A DNA stretch of 64,000 bases from contig NZ_JADGEW010000021.1 in assembly GCF_016744155.1 (NCBI RefSeq), positions 18,105 to 82,104 on the forward strand, read 5' to 3'. Each line of letters begins with the position of its first letter. The first letter of the stretch is position 1. A model generated the notes under the pieces. That model worked only from the letters and a program-made list of their open reading frames with translations, searched no databases and was not told the origin of the DNA. Shown piece by piece: positions 9,804-19,648 of the stretch. Made by a program: the position numbers and the translations under genes. This DNA comes from Amphritea sp. (GTDB taxonomy: Bacteria > Pseudomonadota > Gammaproteobacteria > Pseudomonadales > Balneatricaceae).

Positions 9804-9819
9804 CTGTAACTATATACAG
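9804..9819 (-). promoter_or_regulatory. LexA (SOS) box of the lexA-sulA operon
   Basis: Perfect CTGT-N8-ACAG core; on the reverse strand TACTGTATATAGTTACAG, close to the E. coli consensus with an alternating TA centre. Lies 28 bases upstream of the lexA ATG. Confidence 0.88.
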
Positions 9820-9843
9820 TATTTTGGCTTTGTAAACTTTTTT

Positions 9844-9859
9844 CTGTCTATTTATCCAG
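9844..9859 (+). promoter_or_regulatory. LexA (SOS) box likely controlling dinG
   Basis: CTGTCTATTTATCCAG with flanks TT and TA: CTGT-N8-CCAG, one base off consensus. It ends ten bases before a TAGAAT (9869-9874) that could serve as the dinG -10, so LexA here would cover the -35/spacer region. The promoter assignment is an inference. Confidence 0.65.
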
Positions 9860-9905
9860 TATTATTGCTAGAATGCACGTGGTTAAAGACTATTAGGGCG
9901 GTTAG

Positions 9906-12026
9906 GTGCTTTCAGAAGAGATTAAAAAAGAGATACAGGGTGCCTATAGGCGTTTTTTGGAAAGCCGTCAGCTGAAGCCGCGCGTGGGTCAGAAGCAGAT
10001 GATTGCTGAGGTCGCTAAGGTACTTGGCGCTATTCTAGAAGATGAGAAATCCCATCGTCTCGGTGAAAAGCATGTCAGCGTTATTGAAGCGGGCACGGGC
10101 ACGGGCAAAACGATCGGTTATCTTTTGGCGGTATTACCTATTGCGAAAGCAAAAGGTAAGAAAGTTGTGCTTTCAACTGCAACTGTCGCCTTGCAGGAGC
10201 AGTTATTAAATAAAGACCTGCCTGAAGTTGCGGAGCATGCGGGTTTGTCTGTCACTTTTGGCTTGGCTAAGGGACGGGGTCGTTATTTCTGTATCAGTAA
10301 GGCGGAACAGCATCTTGATGCTAACGCTACCACCGGACAGCAAGCTCTATACGAAGATGAATTAGCGCTGCGATTAGACACTCAAACTGTCGAATTCTAC
10401 AAAAGCTTACTTAATGAGTTCGCATCGGGTCGCTGGGATGGCGATCGGGATAACCTGACTCAGGATATCAGCGATGAGGACTGGCGCCCCTTAACCAGTG
10501 ACCATCTTCAATGTACTAATCGACGCTGCAGTAATTTCTCGGCCTGTAGTTTCTTTAAAGCACGAAAAGACCTTGATCAGGTTGAATGTGTTATCGCTAA
10601 CCACGATATTGTGTTGGCTGACCTGGCGTTAGGTGGTGGTGCTATCCTTCCCGATCCAGCCGACACAATCTACATTTTTGATGAAGGTCATCACCTGTCA
10701 GACAAGGCCAGTGGCCATTTCTCTTTCAATATAAGGCTCAAATCTACAGAGCGCTGGCTCGCCGGTAATATTAAACAATTAAGTAAAATGCTCGATCACA
10801 CGGGTAACCCTCAATTGTTAGCTGACTATGTCAAACAGCTGCAAAAGCCAGCTGAAGATTTGCAAGTTGTCTTAAATAACTGGGCTGAATTGATCAGGCC
10901 GGTATTACTCGATGACTCGTTTAAAAGACCTAAAGAGCGTTTTCGTTACACTGGGGGAGTCGTTCCTGACGAGGTAAAGCAGTTCGGCCTGCAGGTTGAA
11001 AATCTTGCAGCCAGAATGGCGTCCCGACTAGAGATGATTCTTGATCTACTAAAAGAGTCTCTCGATGGGGAAGGTGGAATTGATCGTCAGCCGGCTGAGA
11101 GCTGGTATCCGCGAGTAGGTATGATGGTAGCCAGGATGCAAAGCATTACTGGTCTTGGTCGATCAATGGGGCATGCTGATGCAGAAAATTGCACGCCCAC
11201 AGCCCGTTGGATCAGCTTGGCAGAGACAGCTCAGGGCTATGATTTTGAATGCAGTACCGCGCCGGTTTCCGCGGCTGAAATGTTACGGATGAACCTTTGG
11301 CAACACTGCTATGCTGCAGTTGTTACCTCGGCCACGTTAACAGCACTGGGAACTTTCGACCGACTGCTGGGGGATCTTGGGCTACCGCAGGAAACGCCCT
11401 GTTTTAGTCTATCTAGCCCATTCGACCATTATAATGCCGCAGAGCTCTATGTGCCGCCCATGAAAGTTGAGGCGAATGACCCTGAATTGCATACGCAGGC
11501 GGTAACAGATTATCTAAATGCAGAGCTCAAAACGGATACAGGAACGCTGGTACTGTTCAGTTCATGGCGACAGATGCGATCAGTGCTTGCCAGTCTGGAC
11601 GAAAAGCTAAACAATAGAGTTCTGTCGCAGGGGGATTTCAGTAAGAATGAAATTCTGAAGCGCCATAAAGCTGAGATTGATGAGGGGCGAGGAAGTGTTA
11701 TTTTTGGCCTTGCTTCTTTTACTGAAGGGGTTGATCTTCCTGGTGATTATCTCACAGAAGTGATTATCACCAAGATACCCTTTAGTGTGCCGGATGATCC
11801 GGTTGATGCCACCATGGCTGAGTGGATTGAACAGCGTGGGGGTAACCCTTTTATGGAATGGTCGGTGCCGATGGCATCGGTACGGTTAACCCAGGCTGCT
11901 GGACGGCTACTGCGAACTGAGCAGGATAAGGGGCGTATCGTACTTTTAGATCGGCGTGTTGTCACCCGGCGTTACGGTCGACAATTGCTCGATTCTTTAC
12001 CGCCATTCCGACGAAATATTAGCTAA
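9906..12026 (+). CDS. dinG: ATP-dependent DNA helicase DinG
   Basis: 706 residues with a GTG start, XPD-like 5'-3' superfamily 2 helicase that unwinds R-loops and D-loops. Walker A is EAGTGTGKT (61-69) and the Walker B DEAH-type box reads FDEGHHL. Four cysteines expected to hold the 4Fe-4S cluster are present: C129 in GRYFC, then the CTNRRCSNFSAC group. The C-terminal helicase domain has the FWSSW-like FSSWRQM, an EGVDLPG motif and the QAAGRLLR arginine finger region. The LexA box about 50 bases upstream agrees with the known damage-inducibility of dinG. The next gene, rhlB, starts 24 bases after the stop. Confidence 0.94.
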   Translation: MLSEEIKKEIQGAYRRFLESRQLKPRVGQKQMIAEVAKVLGAILEDEKSHRLGEKHVSVIEAGTGTGKTIGYLLAVLPIAKAKGKKVVLSTATVALQEQLLNKDLPEVAEHAGLSVTFGLAKGRGRYFCISKAEQHLDANATTGQQALYEDELALRLDTQTVEFYKSLLNEFASGRWDGDRDNLTQDISDEDWRPLTSDHLQCTNRRCSNFSACSFFKARKDLDQVECVIANHDIVLADLALGGGAILPDPADTIYIFDEGHHLSDKASGHFSFNIRLKSTERWLAGNIKQLSKMLDHTGNPQLLADYVKQLQKPAEDLQVVLNNWAELIRPVLLDDSFKRPKERFRYTGGVVPDEVKQFGLQVENLAARMASRLEMILDLLKESLDGEGGIDRQPAESWYPRVGMMVARMQSITGLGRSMGHADAENCTPTARWISLAETAQGYDFECSTAPVSAAEMLRMNLWQHCYAAVVTSATLTALGTFDRLLGDLGLPQETPCFSLSSPFDHYNAAELYVPPMKVEANDPELHTQAVTDYLNAELKTDTGTLVLFSSWRQMRSVLASLDEKLNNRVLSQGDFSKNEILKRHKAEIDEGRGSVIFGLASFTEGVDLPGDYLTEVIITKIPFSVPDDPVDATMAEWIEQRGGNPFMEWSVPMASVRLTQAAGRLLRTEQDKGRIVLLDRRVVTRRYGRQLLDSLPPFRRNIS

Positions 12027-12049
12027 CCGTTCGCTGATGCGAATAAGGT

Positions 12050-13492
12050 ATGACTTTGTTAAAAAAAATATTTAAGAGTTCAGACGATAATGATTCTGCA
12101 GTGACTGAAGCGGAAGTTATTCCGAATAATCAGCCAGCTAAGACAGAAGCAGTTTCCACGGCCTCTGAGAGTGATACAGCAAAAGAGACAGCCGGTAGAG
12201 AAAACCCGGACAACAGCGGTGCTTCAAAGCAGCAGTCGACAAAGAGTCGCTCTGCTGATAAATCTCAGACTAAATCGAAACCGGTTAAACCCTGGAGTCG
12301 TGATGAGTTCCCCGTAGAGCCTGTAGAGGGTAAAAAGCGGTTTCATGATTTCGATCTCCCCGATGATGTAATGCATGCCATTGCTGATCTTAACTTCCAG
12401 TACTGCTCTGATATTCAGTCAGCTACGCTTGTTGAATCCCTGGAAGGTAGGGATATGATCGGTAAAGCGCAGACGGGTACAGGTAAAACGGCAGCGTTTC
12501 TGATCAGCATCATCACGGATCTGCTGGACTATCCGCTTGAGTATAAAGCTGCCAAGGGCGTACCTCGCGCATTGATCATCGCACCTACCCGAGAGTTGGC
12601 GTTGCAGATCGCATCTGACGCAGAAGAGACGGGTAAATACGCAAACATCAGTGTTGTAGCGCTAGTCGGTGGTATGGATTACGACAAGCAGCGTAAACAG
12701 CTAGCGGTTCGCCCTGTTGATATTATTGTCGCAACCCCTGGGCGCTTGATTGACTTCATCCGTTCCTCATCCGTTGATCTTGGCGATGTTGAAGTGCTGG
12801 TCCTGGATGAAGCAGATCGTATGTTGAGCATGGGCTTTATTCCGGATGTGCGGACGATCATTCGTCATACACCACGAAAAGGTGATCGTCAGACCCTGCT
12901 ATATAGCGCAACATTTACTGACGATGTTATGAACCTTGCCCAGCAATGGACGGTTGATGCCAAGGTAATTGATATCGCTCCAGAACAGAAAAGTACAGAC
13001 TCGGTTAAACAGTTGGTTTATCTGGTATCAAGACAAGATAAATACAAGCTACTGCGTAACTTTATGCAACTTAACCAACTTCACCGGGTTATTGTCTTCG
13101 GTAATCGTCGGGATGAAACCCGCAGACTGGCTGAGCGGCTACAGAAAGATGGTTTGAAAGCCGCGCTGATGTCCGGGGAAATTGCTCAACAGAAACGCGT
13201 AAAAACGCTGGAAGACTTCCGTGAAGGGCGGATCAATATTCTGGTTGCTACCGATGTTGCCGGTCGGGGTATTCATGTTGATGCTGTAAGTCACGTTATT
13301 AACTACTCACTGCCTGAAGATGCCGATGATTATGTACATCGAATCGGTCGTACGGGACGGGCAGGTTCTAAGGGGACTTCGATCAGTTTTGCCACTGAAG
13401 ATGATTCTTTTCTGTTGCCCGAGATTGAGGAAGTTGCCGGCGTGAAGATGGAATGTGTTTATCCGGATCCAAACCTGCTGGAACCGGTTTAA
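12050..13492 (+). CDS. rhlB: DEAD-box RNA helicase, RhlB type
   Basis: 480 residues. Residues 1-90 form a Ser/Lys/Asp/Glu-rich, probably disordered extension that starts [10 protein letters not shown]. The helicase core follows: Q motif around 120, Walker A AQTGTGKT (140-147), PTREL, TPGR, DEAD (252-255), SAT and HRIGRTGR (about 427). The Q-motif surroundings [14 protein letters not shown] fit RhlB, the RNA helicase that works with RNase E/PNPase in mRNA decay. The long tail is N-terminal rather than the C-terminal one of E. coli RhlB, as in Pseudomonas. Directly after dinG and before selO, 15 bases apart, possibly one transcript. Confidence 0.87.
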   Translation: MTLLKKIFKSSDDNDSAVTEAEVIPNNQPAKTEAVSTASESDTAKETAGRENPDNSGASKQQSTKSRSADKSQTKSKPVKPWSRDEFPVEPVEGKKRFHDFDLPDDVMHAIADLNFQYCSDIQSATLVESLEGRDMIGKAQTGTGKTAAFLISIITDLLDYPLEYKAAKGVPRALIIAPTRELALQIASDAEETGKYANISVVALVGGMDYDKQRKQLAVRPVDIIVATPGRLIDFIRSSSVDLGDVEVLVLDEADRMLSMGFIPDVRTIIRHTPRKGDRQTLLYSATFTDDVMNLAQQWTVDAKVIDIAPEQKSTDSVKQLVYLVSRQDKYKLLRNFMQLNQLHRVIVFGNRRDETRRLAERLQKDGLKAALMSGEIAQQKRVKTLEDFREGRINILVATDVAGRGIHVDAVSHVINYSLPEDADDYVHRIGRTGRAGSKGTSISFATEDDSFLLPEIEEVAGVKMECVYPDPNLLEPV

Positions 13493-13507
13493 TTTTCTCG
13501 GTCACAG

Positions 13508-14950
13508 ATGATGAACGGGATTGCTCTGGATCAGTTACAGCTTGAAAACCGATTCAGTCAGTTATCTGAATCATTTTATAGTCCTGTAACTCCGCAGCCT
13601 CTAAAGAAACCGCATCTGGTTGCCTTTAGTGCTGAGGCTGCTGATCTGATAGGTCTTGATTCTGGTAGGACGACGCCAGAACAGCTAAGTGAGCTGTTCG
13701 GTGGTCATAGGTTGCTTGAGGGCAGCAGTCCTGTAGCGACAGTCTATTCCGGGCATCAGTTTGGCGGTTACACGCCTCAGCTAGGCGATGGTAGGGCTGT
13801 TTTATTGGGCGACCTTGCTGGCAGTGATGGGCAACGGTGGGAACTGCAGCTTAAAGGCAGTGGTAAAACCCCTTATTCCAGACATGGGGATGGTCGCGCT
13901 GCATTGCGTTCGGTTATCCGTGAGTATCTTTGTAGTGAAGCCTTAGCTGCATTAAGTGTACCTACAACTCGTGCTCTCTGCATAATTGGCAGTGAAACTC
14001 AGATCTATCGGGACTCGATAGAGTTTGCTGCCAATATGGTGCGGATGAGTCCCAGTCATATCCGTTTTGGCCATTTTGAATATTTCTATTACACCCGTCG
14101 TCCTGAACAACTAAAGCAGCTGGCTGATTTTGTTATCCAGCATCATTACCCGCATTGCGTGGAAATGGATAACCCCTATCTGGCGATGTTCTCTGAAGTG
14201 GTAGAAAGGACTGCGCGACTGATCGCGAAATGGCAATCTGTTGGCTTTTGTCATGGCGTGATGAACACCGATAATATGTCGATTTTGGGTCTCACTCTAG
14301 ATTACGGTCCTTTTGGTTTTCTCGATGACTTCCAGCCGGGTTATATCTCTAACCAAACAGATGAACAGGGTCGATATGCATACCAGCAGCAACCCTCTGT
14401 GGCGATGTGGAACTGCGTCTGTCTGGCACAAAGCCTGATGGGGTTAGTTAATCAGAGCGATCTTGAAGCGGCGCTGAACCTATTTGAACCAACCTATGCG
14501 GTCGCTTACACCGAACAGCTTAAGTTGCGTTTAGGAATGGCTGGCCACATAAATAATGATGGGCAACTCATTGAGAGTTTTCTTCGGTTATTAGAGCAGG
14601 CAAAGTGTGATTACAACGCTGTTTTTCTGGCACTTGAGAAAGCAGCAAGTGGAGATATTGAATCTGTTACTGCGCTGTTAGGTGGTACTACCGAAGTATC
14701 CGAATGGCTGTCTCTGTATCTTGATCGGCTTGATACTAATGCGTTGACTTTAATGGCTCGCAATAATCCACGCGTGATTCTGCGTAATTATCTTGCTCAG
14801 CAAGTTATCGAGCGAGCGGAGAAGGGAGATTTCAGTGATCTGGCTCAATTGCATGCAGCACTAAGAGCCCCTTATAGTGATGCTTTAGATATATACTCTC
14901 GGGATACTCCTGAATGGGGTAAAAATGTATCGCTGAGTTGTTCATCATAA
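13508..14950 (+). CDS. selO: Protein adenylyltransferase SelO (YdiU/UPF0061)
   Basis: 480 residues, usual family length. SelO is a pseudokinase-fold enzyme that binds ATP in a flipped orientation and transfers AMP to Ser/Thr/Tyr of target proteins in redox homeostasis. Diagnostic stretches are present: YSGHQFGGYTPQLGDGRA, LQLKGSGKTPYSRHGDGRAA, the CHGVMNTDNMSILGLTLDYG catalytic and metal-binding region, and the Cys-containing C-terminus SLSCSS. The start is ambiguous between adjacent ATGs at 13508 and 13511. Confidence 0.94.
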   Translation: MMNGIALDQLQLENRFSQLSESFYSPVTPQPLKKPHLVAFSAEAADLIGLDSGRTTPEQLSELFGGHRLLEGSSPVATVYSGHQFGGYTPQLGDGRAVLLGDLAGSDGQRWELQLKGSGKTPYSRHGDGRAALRSVIREYLCSEALAALSVPTTRALCIIGSETQIYRDSIEFAANMVRMSPSHIRFGHFEYFYYTRRPEQLKQLADFVIQHHYPHCVEMDNPYLAMFSEVVERTARLIAKWQSVGFCHGVMNTDNMSILGLTLDYGPFGFLDDFQPGYISNQTDEQGRYAYQQQPSVAMWNCVCLAQSLMGLVNQSDLEAALNLFEPTYAVAYTEQLKLRLGMAGHINNDGQLIESFLRLLEQAKCDYNAVFLALEKAASGDIESVTALLGGTTEVSEWLSLYLDRLDTNALTLMARNNPRVILRNYLAQQVIERAEKGDFSDLAQLHAALRAPYSDALDIYSRDTPEWGKNVSLSCSS

Positions 14951-15050
14951 AGAATAAAAATAGTATTTAGATTAATAGTGCATGTTAAAGGTCTGAATTT
15001 TAAGTATTTATTGGTTGTTATTGATATGTGTAAATGTTGTGGAAAGTATA

Positions 15051-15272
15051 ATGGATAAACATAATACAGGCCGTATTAGTCAGGTTCTGGCTGTTGTTGT
15101 AGCACTTTTTTTTTTTTTTTTTTCCTTCAGCGGTTATCAAAAAACCGGTGATATTACCCTGGCGCTTATGTTCGGGTTGCTGGCGGTTCTGGGTTATTTT
15201 GTCGTTAAATTACTTTTTGTCGGTGTAAACAAGCTGCTTGATTCCCTCGATAGAAAAGCTGATAAAAGTTAA
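15051..15272 (+). CDS. Small two-helix membrane protein with homopolymeric T tract
   Basis: 73 residues, chosen start ATG at 15051 preceded by GGAAAG. Two predicted membrane segments: VLAVVVALFFFFFSFSG and LALMFGLLAVLGYFVVKLLFVG, with a charged tail SLDRKADKS. The first helix contains five Phe in a row encoded by 18 consecutive T (15106-15123). Any length change by one or two would shift the frame, so expression may vary. No family recognised. Lies between selO and gpsA, 88 bases before gpsA. Coding status is moderately certain. Confidence 0.6.
   Translation: MDKHNTGRISQVLAVVVALFFFFFSFSGYQKTGDITLALMFGLLAVLGYFVVKLLFVGVNKLLDSLDRKADKS
15106..15123 (+). repeat. Homopolymer T18 tract inside a coding region
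   Basis: Eighteen consecutive T in frame within the first membrane helix of the small protein at 15051-15272. Such runs are prone to replication and transcription slippage. Confidence 0.9.
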
Positions 15273-15359
15273 TAGAGTTAAGTTTGCTAAAAAAGTGCAG
15301 CAGGGTTTGAATCAGACCCGTGAAATAATAAAACGTACAGAAAAGGTAAGGAATCTCCG

Positions 15360-16388
15360 ATGACAAATGGGGCAAAAGTTGCAGTACTGGGTGGTGGAAG
15401 TTTCGGTACTGTCATTGCAAACCTGATCGGTAGTAAAGGGGAAGCGGTCAATCTTTGGATGCGTAATGCAGAGAGGGCTGAAGAAATAAACCGCACCCGG
15501 GAAAATAGCCGCTATTTACCGGGACAGCGGTTGGCAGATTTGCTCTATGCAACGGCTGATCTGGAACAGGCCCTAGCTGATGCAGACATAATCTTTGTTT
15601 CAATTCCCAGTCAGTCTTTTCGTGACGTTATTAGTCAGGCAAAACACTACCTCCGTCCGGAGCAAATTGTCGTAAGCACTACCAAAGGAATCGAGGCAAA
15701 CACTTTCAGTCTGATGAGTCAGATTCTTGCCGATGAACTACCAGATAATCCTATCGGTGTGATCAGTGGTCCTAATCTGGCAAAAGAGCTGGTTCAGAAA
15801 CAGCTTACTGCAACGGTTATAGCCAGTGAAGATGAACAGGTTCGTACAGCAGTTCAGGAAATTTTGCACTGTGCATATTTCCGTATCTATGCAAGCACTG
15901 ATATGTACGGTGTTGAGCTGGGCGGTACGTTGAAAAATATCTATGCCATTGCATCGGGTTTGAGTGCAGCATTGGGTATGGGAGAGAATACCAAAAGCAT
16001 GCTGATGACCCGTAGCCTGGCAGAGATGAGTCGCTTTGCCGTCCAGTTGGGCGCTAACCCTATGACCTTTTTGGGGTTAGCGGGGGTAGGTGATCTTATT
16101 GTTACCTGTTCATCACCGCTGAGTCGCAACTACCGGGTTGGTTATGCGCTAGGTGAGGGTAAGAGCCTTGAAGAGGCTGTAACCTCCCTGGGCGAGGTTG
16201 CGGAGGGTGTTAATACACTGCGCTATGTTAAAGAGAAAGCGGATGAGCTAGAGATCTATATGCCTTTGGTCTGTGGTCTCTACGAAGTCGTGTTTAATGG
16301 GGCCCCAGTGTCTCAGGTCGCAAAGATGATGATGCTTAATACGCAGAGTAGTGATGTGGAGTTTATTCTGCCCAGAGATGCTGGTTAA
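15360..16388 (+). CDS. gpsA: Glycerol-3-phosphate dehydrogenase [NAD(P)+]
   Basis: 342 residues. Reduces dihydroxyacetone phosphate to sn-glycerol-3-phosphate, the backbone of membrane phospholipids. N-terminal Rossmann loop [13 protein letters not shown], substrate region STTKGIE and [12 protein letters not shown], the catalytic Lys in [13 protein letters not shown] and the SRNYRVG motif are all present. An AAGGA lies before the ATG. The stop codon overlaps the sixA ATG by one base (TAATG), so the two are translationally coupled. Confidence 0.96.
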   Translation: MTNGAKVAVLGGGSFGTVIANLIGSKGEAVNLWMRNAERAEEINRTRENSRYLPGQRLADLLYATADLEQALADADIIFVSIPSQSFRDVISQAKHYLRPEQIVVSTTKGIEANTFSLMSQILADELPDNPIGVISGPNLAKELVQKQLTATVIASEDEQVRTAVQEILHCAYFRIYASTDMYGVELGGTLKNIYAIASGLSAALGMGENTKSMLMTRSLAEMSRFAVQLGANPMTFLGLAGVGDLIVTCSSPLSRNYRVGYALGEGKSLEEAVTSLGEVAEGVNTLRYVKEKADELEIYMPLVCGLYEVVFNGAPVSQVAKMMMLNTQSSDVEFILPRDAG

Positions 16389-16840
16389 TGCGATTGTTTT
16401 TGTTGCGTCATGGTGAAGCAGGTTTTAATGCGCTCACCGATGAACAGCGAAGCCTGACAGATAACGGCAGGTTTCGACTGCGGCAGATGTTGCTTCAGCA
16501 TCAAGAGCTGCTGGAAGGTATTGAGCGTATCTGTCATAGCCCATACCTAAGAACTTGCCAAACCACTGAATTGGTTTGCGAAGCTAAGGCCGTTGCAACC
16601 AGTCCCTTAAAATTACTGACCCCCGAATCATCGCCACAAAAGGTTATTAACTGGCTGAGTGAACAGACCGATGAAAGCCTCATGCTGGTAACCCATCAGC
16701 CGCTTATCGGCAATTTAGTCTCTCTACTATGCGAGGGAGATCTTTCCCGTCCAGAACCTATGATGTCTGGATGTCTGGCTATTATTGAACTGGAGTTTCC
16801 GGCTGCCGGGTTAGGGCAGCTTCGAGAGTTAGTACATTAG
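16388..16840 (+). CDS. sixA: Phosphohistidine phosphatase SixA
   Basis: 150 residues, short histidine-phosphatase fold. Catalytic RHGEA at residues 7-11, second Arg in SPYLRTCQT, and the C-terminal catalytic His in LVTHQPLIGNL. SixA removes phosphate from histidines of phosphotransfer proteins (ArcB or NPr in E. coli); the target here is unknown. Start overlaps the gpsA stop, the common gpsA-sixA arrangement of Pseudomonas-like genomes. Convergent with the ligase-like gene seven bases further on. Confidence 0.92.
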   Translation: MRLFLLRHGEAGFNALTDEQRSLTDNGRFRLRQMLLQHQELLEGIERICHSPYLRTCQTTELVCEAKAVATSPLKLLTPESSPQKVINWLSEQTDESLMLVTHQPLIGNLVSLLCEGDLSRPEPMMSGCLAIIELEFPAAGLGQLRELVH

Positions 16841-16847
16841 TCCTGCT

Positions 16848-18644
16848 TTAACCGCTCTTACCTCCGCTTTCTAACTGATTATCTGTTTTTGGCTCAAGGT
16901 TGCCCGTTGCGGCCTGTCTAATCAGCCGGGCACTCTCATTCAGTCGTGATATTTCGGGGTAACGTGCAAGTCCATCTTCAATGGTTTTTATAGCTTTTGC
17001 TTCCTGACCGGTCGCTAGATAAGCTCGAGACAGGTCAATATAGAGTTGGGGTATAGGGGTGTATTCAATATATGAGGTTGCCCAATCGATGAACTGGGGG
17101 GCAAAGCTGCCTTGTTTGGCACTCAGTTCCCGTAGTAACAGCGTCCGCATTAGGTAGAGTTCGGCATTATTGCTAAAGAAAGGGTTGGCTAATGCCGGCT
17201 GGAGAAGGGCTGGCTGAGACATTTCGCCTCTTAAGAAACTTATAATACTATGATTTGCCTTAATCGTCTGGAGCATGATGAATGTAACGCTCAGGCATAA
17301 TATTACGGCTGTTCCCGCGGTAGTTAACTCTGCAGATCGGCTTAGCACAGCCGTTCTAGTTTTAGTGCTGTGTCGCAATATAACAAAGATTAGAACGAGC
17401 AGAAGAAACCAAGGGATATTACTTATATAGAAGGGAAGTTCTACCTGGGTGTGTAAACCGATAGGAATTAGCAATGCGATATAACTCAGTCCCCGACGCC
17501 AGCCACAGCTGAATGAGGCGTAGAGAATTGCTAAAACTGAAATCAAAATTCCGCTGATGGCGACTATTCCCCCTTCAACCATCCAGAACATCAGTTCATT
17601 GTGCGGGTGACTGAGACGCTCAGCAGGAAGGTTGGCTTCAGGAAAATGTTTTAGGTAGTCAACTTTTTGATCGTGCCAGACTTTCTGAAAACTGCCGATA
17701 CCATGGCCGGTGACTGGCTGCAGTTTAAATACTTCAAAGGATATCTTATAGATATTAATACGGCTGTTGGAGCCTGATTCGGTTACTCCTGGGCTAGTTT
17801 TGTCTGCCAGATCCCCAAGTTTTTGTGTGCTCCGCTGTATCCCCTGATTACCTAAAGATAGCGCTGCGGTTACTGCAATAAGTACTGCGATGGATAGGGT
17901 TTTGCGGTTAAGGAAGCTGCGCCAATTGCATAGGGTTAGTATGATGACACCGGAGGCGGCAGCAATAAGCCCGGTTCGAGAGCCTGAGTAGGCAACGATA
18001 AAACAACTTAGAAAAATACTGCTCAGCAGAATCAGTGTTAGAACGGGACTGCTTTTAAGGGTAACCGGTCGGCTTAATAGGTAAAGCCCTGTGATAAGGA
18101 CCGTTGCCTGGAAAGATGCATGTATGTTGATCTGTTGGAAAACGCTGTAAGGGATCTCTTTGCTAGGTGTTATGAGTAACGGCAGAATACCTGGCCAGAA
18201 AATTTGAGAGACGCCATATAGGCCGTGAGCTATGCCTGATAACAGCAGTATTATGAGTGCTTTTTCTGCGTCACGGGTCGTAAAGCGAAATTGAAAAAGG
18301 GCGATCAGAAACAGAAATCCGCCCAGGATGTAGAGTTGCCTGAATAACCATTGAGTCGGTAGAAAACTGTCAACGATAAATCCTAGTATGATTATACTGA
18401 TTGGCAGTGCAGCCATTGCCAGCCAGGCAGTGGGATATGAGAACTGCTTCGATTTAAGCATGGCGAGCGTTGCGGCGGTAATAACTAAAACGGCTGCGAT
18501 CCATACGGTGATGTTATGTGATATCGACATCCCTTCGCCGCCAAGGTTAGGCTGAAAGAAAAGTGTCGCCGGCAGAAACAGAAGCCCCAGTAATATCAGG
18601 CCGAGCTGCTGCGGTTTCATTTGCGATATCTTATCAAACATCAA
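16848..18644 (-). CDS. O-antigen ligase / PglL-type O-oligosaccharyltransferase family membrane protein
   Basis: 598 residues, with about a dozen hydrophobic segments from residue 14 onward and a soluble helical C-terminal region (about 490-598) resembling TPR (YLATGQEAKAIKTIEDGL). The long periplasmic loop carries the Wzy_C/ligase motif with HPHNELMFWMVEGG and a preceding GHGIGSF; its His is the expected catalytic residue. The combination with a Wzy_C2-like tail points to PglL/PilO-type protein O-glycosylation or O-antigen polymerisation. Which lipid-linked glycan and acceptor are used cannot be told; no pilin or glycan genes are adjacent. Divergent from the hydrolase gene. Confidence 0.8.
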   Translation of the reverse strand: MMFDKISQMKPQQLGLILLGLLFLPATLFFQPNLGGEGMSISHNITVWIAAVLVITAATLAMLKSKQFSYPTAWLAMAALPISIIILGFIVDSFLPTQWLFRQLYILGGFLFLIALFQFRFTTRDAEKALIILLLSGIAHGLYGVSQIFWPGILPLLITPSKEIPYSVFQQINIHASFQATVLITGLYLLSRPVTLKSSPVLTLILLSSIFLSCFIVAYSGSRTGLIAAASGVIILTLCNWRSFLNRKTLSIAVLIAVTAALSLGNQGIQRSTQKLGDLADKTSPGVTESGSNSRINIYKISFEVFKLQPVTGHGIGSFQKVWHDQKVDYLKHFPEANLPAERLSHPHNELMFWMVEGGIVAISGILISVLAILYASFSCGWRRGLSYIALLIPIGLHTQVELPFYISNIPWFLLLVLIFVILRHSTKTRTAVLSRSAELTTAGTAVILCLSVTFIMLQTIKANHSIISFLRGEMSQPALLQPALANPFFSNNAELYLMRTLLLRELSAKQGSFAPQFIDWATSYIEYTPIPQLYIDLSRAYLATGQEAKAIKTIEDGLARYPEISRLNESARLIRQAATGNLEPKTDNQLESGGKSG

Positions 18645-18776
18645 AAAGGCCCCAGAGAAGATCTATTAGCTATCTGTTTTAAAAGAAAAAAACAGTGGTG
18701 ATATTACTCCATATTTGTATGCTGTTATATGAGAGAAGGTTATAAAACCTGGGAATACTGTGAGGTTTTTAGATAG

Positions 18777-19631
18777 ATGGGGAATCTATTGCAAACAGAA
18801 GAGTTACGCTTTGAGGTTAATGGCCACCAGATCGCAGCAAAATGCTGGGGAGAATCTGGTGCCAGACCGATACTTGCACTACACGGCTGGCTGGATAATG
18901 CAGCAACTTTTGACCGTTTGGCGCCGCTGCTTGAAGATGTACGTTTTATTTCGTTAGATCTGATGGGGCATGGTTTTTCCGATCATCGACCCGCTTCGAT
19001 GCCGTATTACATCTGGGATAATGTACAGGATCTGATGGCGATAGCGGATCACCTGAATTTAGAGAAATTTACACTGATTGGTCATTCCATGGGGGCGAGT
19101 ATCGCTACGCTATTTGCCGGGGCCTTTCCTGAACGGATAGAAAGTCTGGTGCTGATTGAAGGGATAGCGCCTATGGTTACTGAATCTGAAATCGCCGCTG
19201 AACAATTAGCTCAGTCTATAAAAAAGCGTCTCCGTATGCAGGGGCGGCCGCAGAAACCCTATACGGATTTTGATTCGGTGGTAGCGGCTCGTATGAAGGG
19301 GCGGTGGCCTGTTGATGAGCAAGCGGCTCGTTGGTTAGTTGAACGAGGTGTAATTCAGCGTGAGGGCGGTTTTTACTGGCGTAGCGATCCCAGCTTAATG
19401 TTACCCTCAATCCTAAGAATGTCAGAGGAGCAGGTCGAAAGTTTCATAAAGCGTGTTACAGCGTCTGTATTGCTTATTCTGGGGGATAACGGTATTCCTC
19501 AAAGTGATCGGCGTGTCGCTCTTTTTCGTAGTATCAGAACAGAGAGCTTATCTGGCGGTCATCATCTGCATCTCGAGGAGCAAGCTGTCGGTCTGATTGC
19601 TACAATGATTAATGAGTTTATTCAGGTTTAA
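18777..19631 (+). CDS. Alpha/beta hydrolase
   Basis: 284 residues, no signal peptide. Oxyanion region LHGWLDNAATFD, nucleophile elbow IGHSMGAS (Ser about 105), acid in LLILGDNGIP and C-terminal His in SGGHHLHLEEQ give a complete catalytic triad in a standard alpha/beta hydrolase (epoxide hydrolase/serine esterase-like). Substrate not predictable. Followed 17 bases later by the DUF4892 gene and then a patatin, probably one operon with a lipid or envelope theme; the same trio occurs in Pseudomonas (recollection). Confidence 0.88.
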   Translation: MGNLLQTEELRFEVNGHQIAAKCWGESGARPILALHGWLDNAATFDRLAPLLEDVRFISLDLMGHGFSDHRPASMPYYIWDNVQDLMAIADHLNLEKFTLIGHSMGASIATLFAGAFPERIESLVLIEGIAPMVTESEIAAEQLAQSIKKRLRMQGRPQKPYTDFDSVVAARMKGRWPVDEQAARWLVERGVIQREGGFYWRSDPSLMLPSILRMSEEQVESFIKRVTASVLLILGDNGIPQSDRRVALFRSIRTESLSGGHHLHLEEQAVGLIATMINEFIQV

Positions 19632-19648
19632 CTATCAAAGGGTTATCA

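Noticed and set aside
9715..9975. Plus-strand open frame over the lexA-dinG gap
   Set aside because: Runs through the SOS boxes and the dinG start in another frame; no family resemblance.
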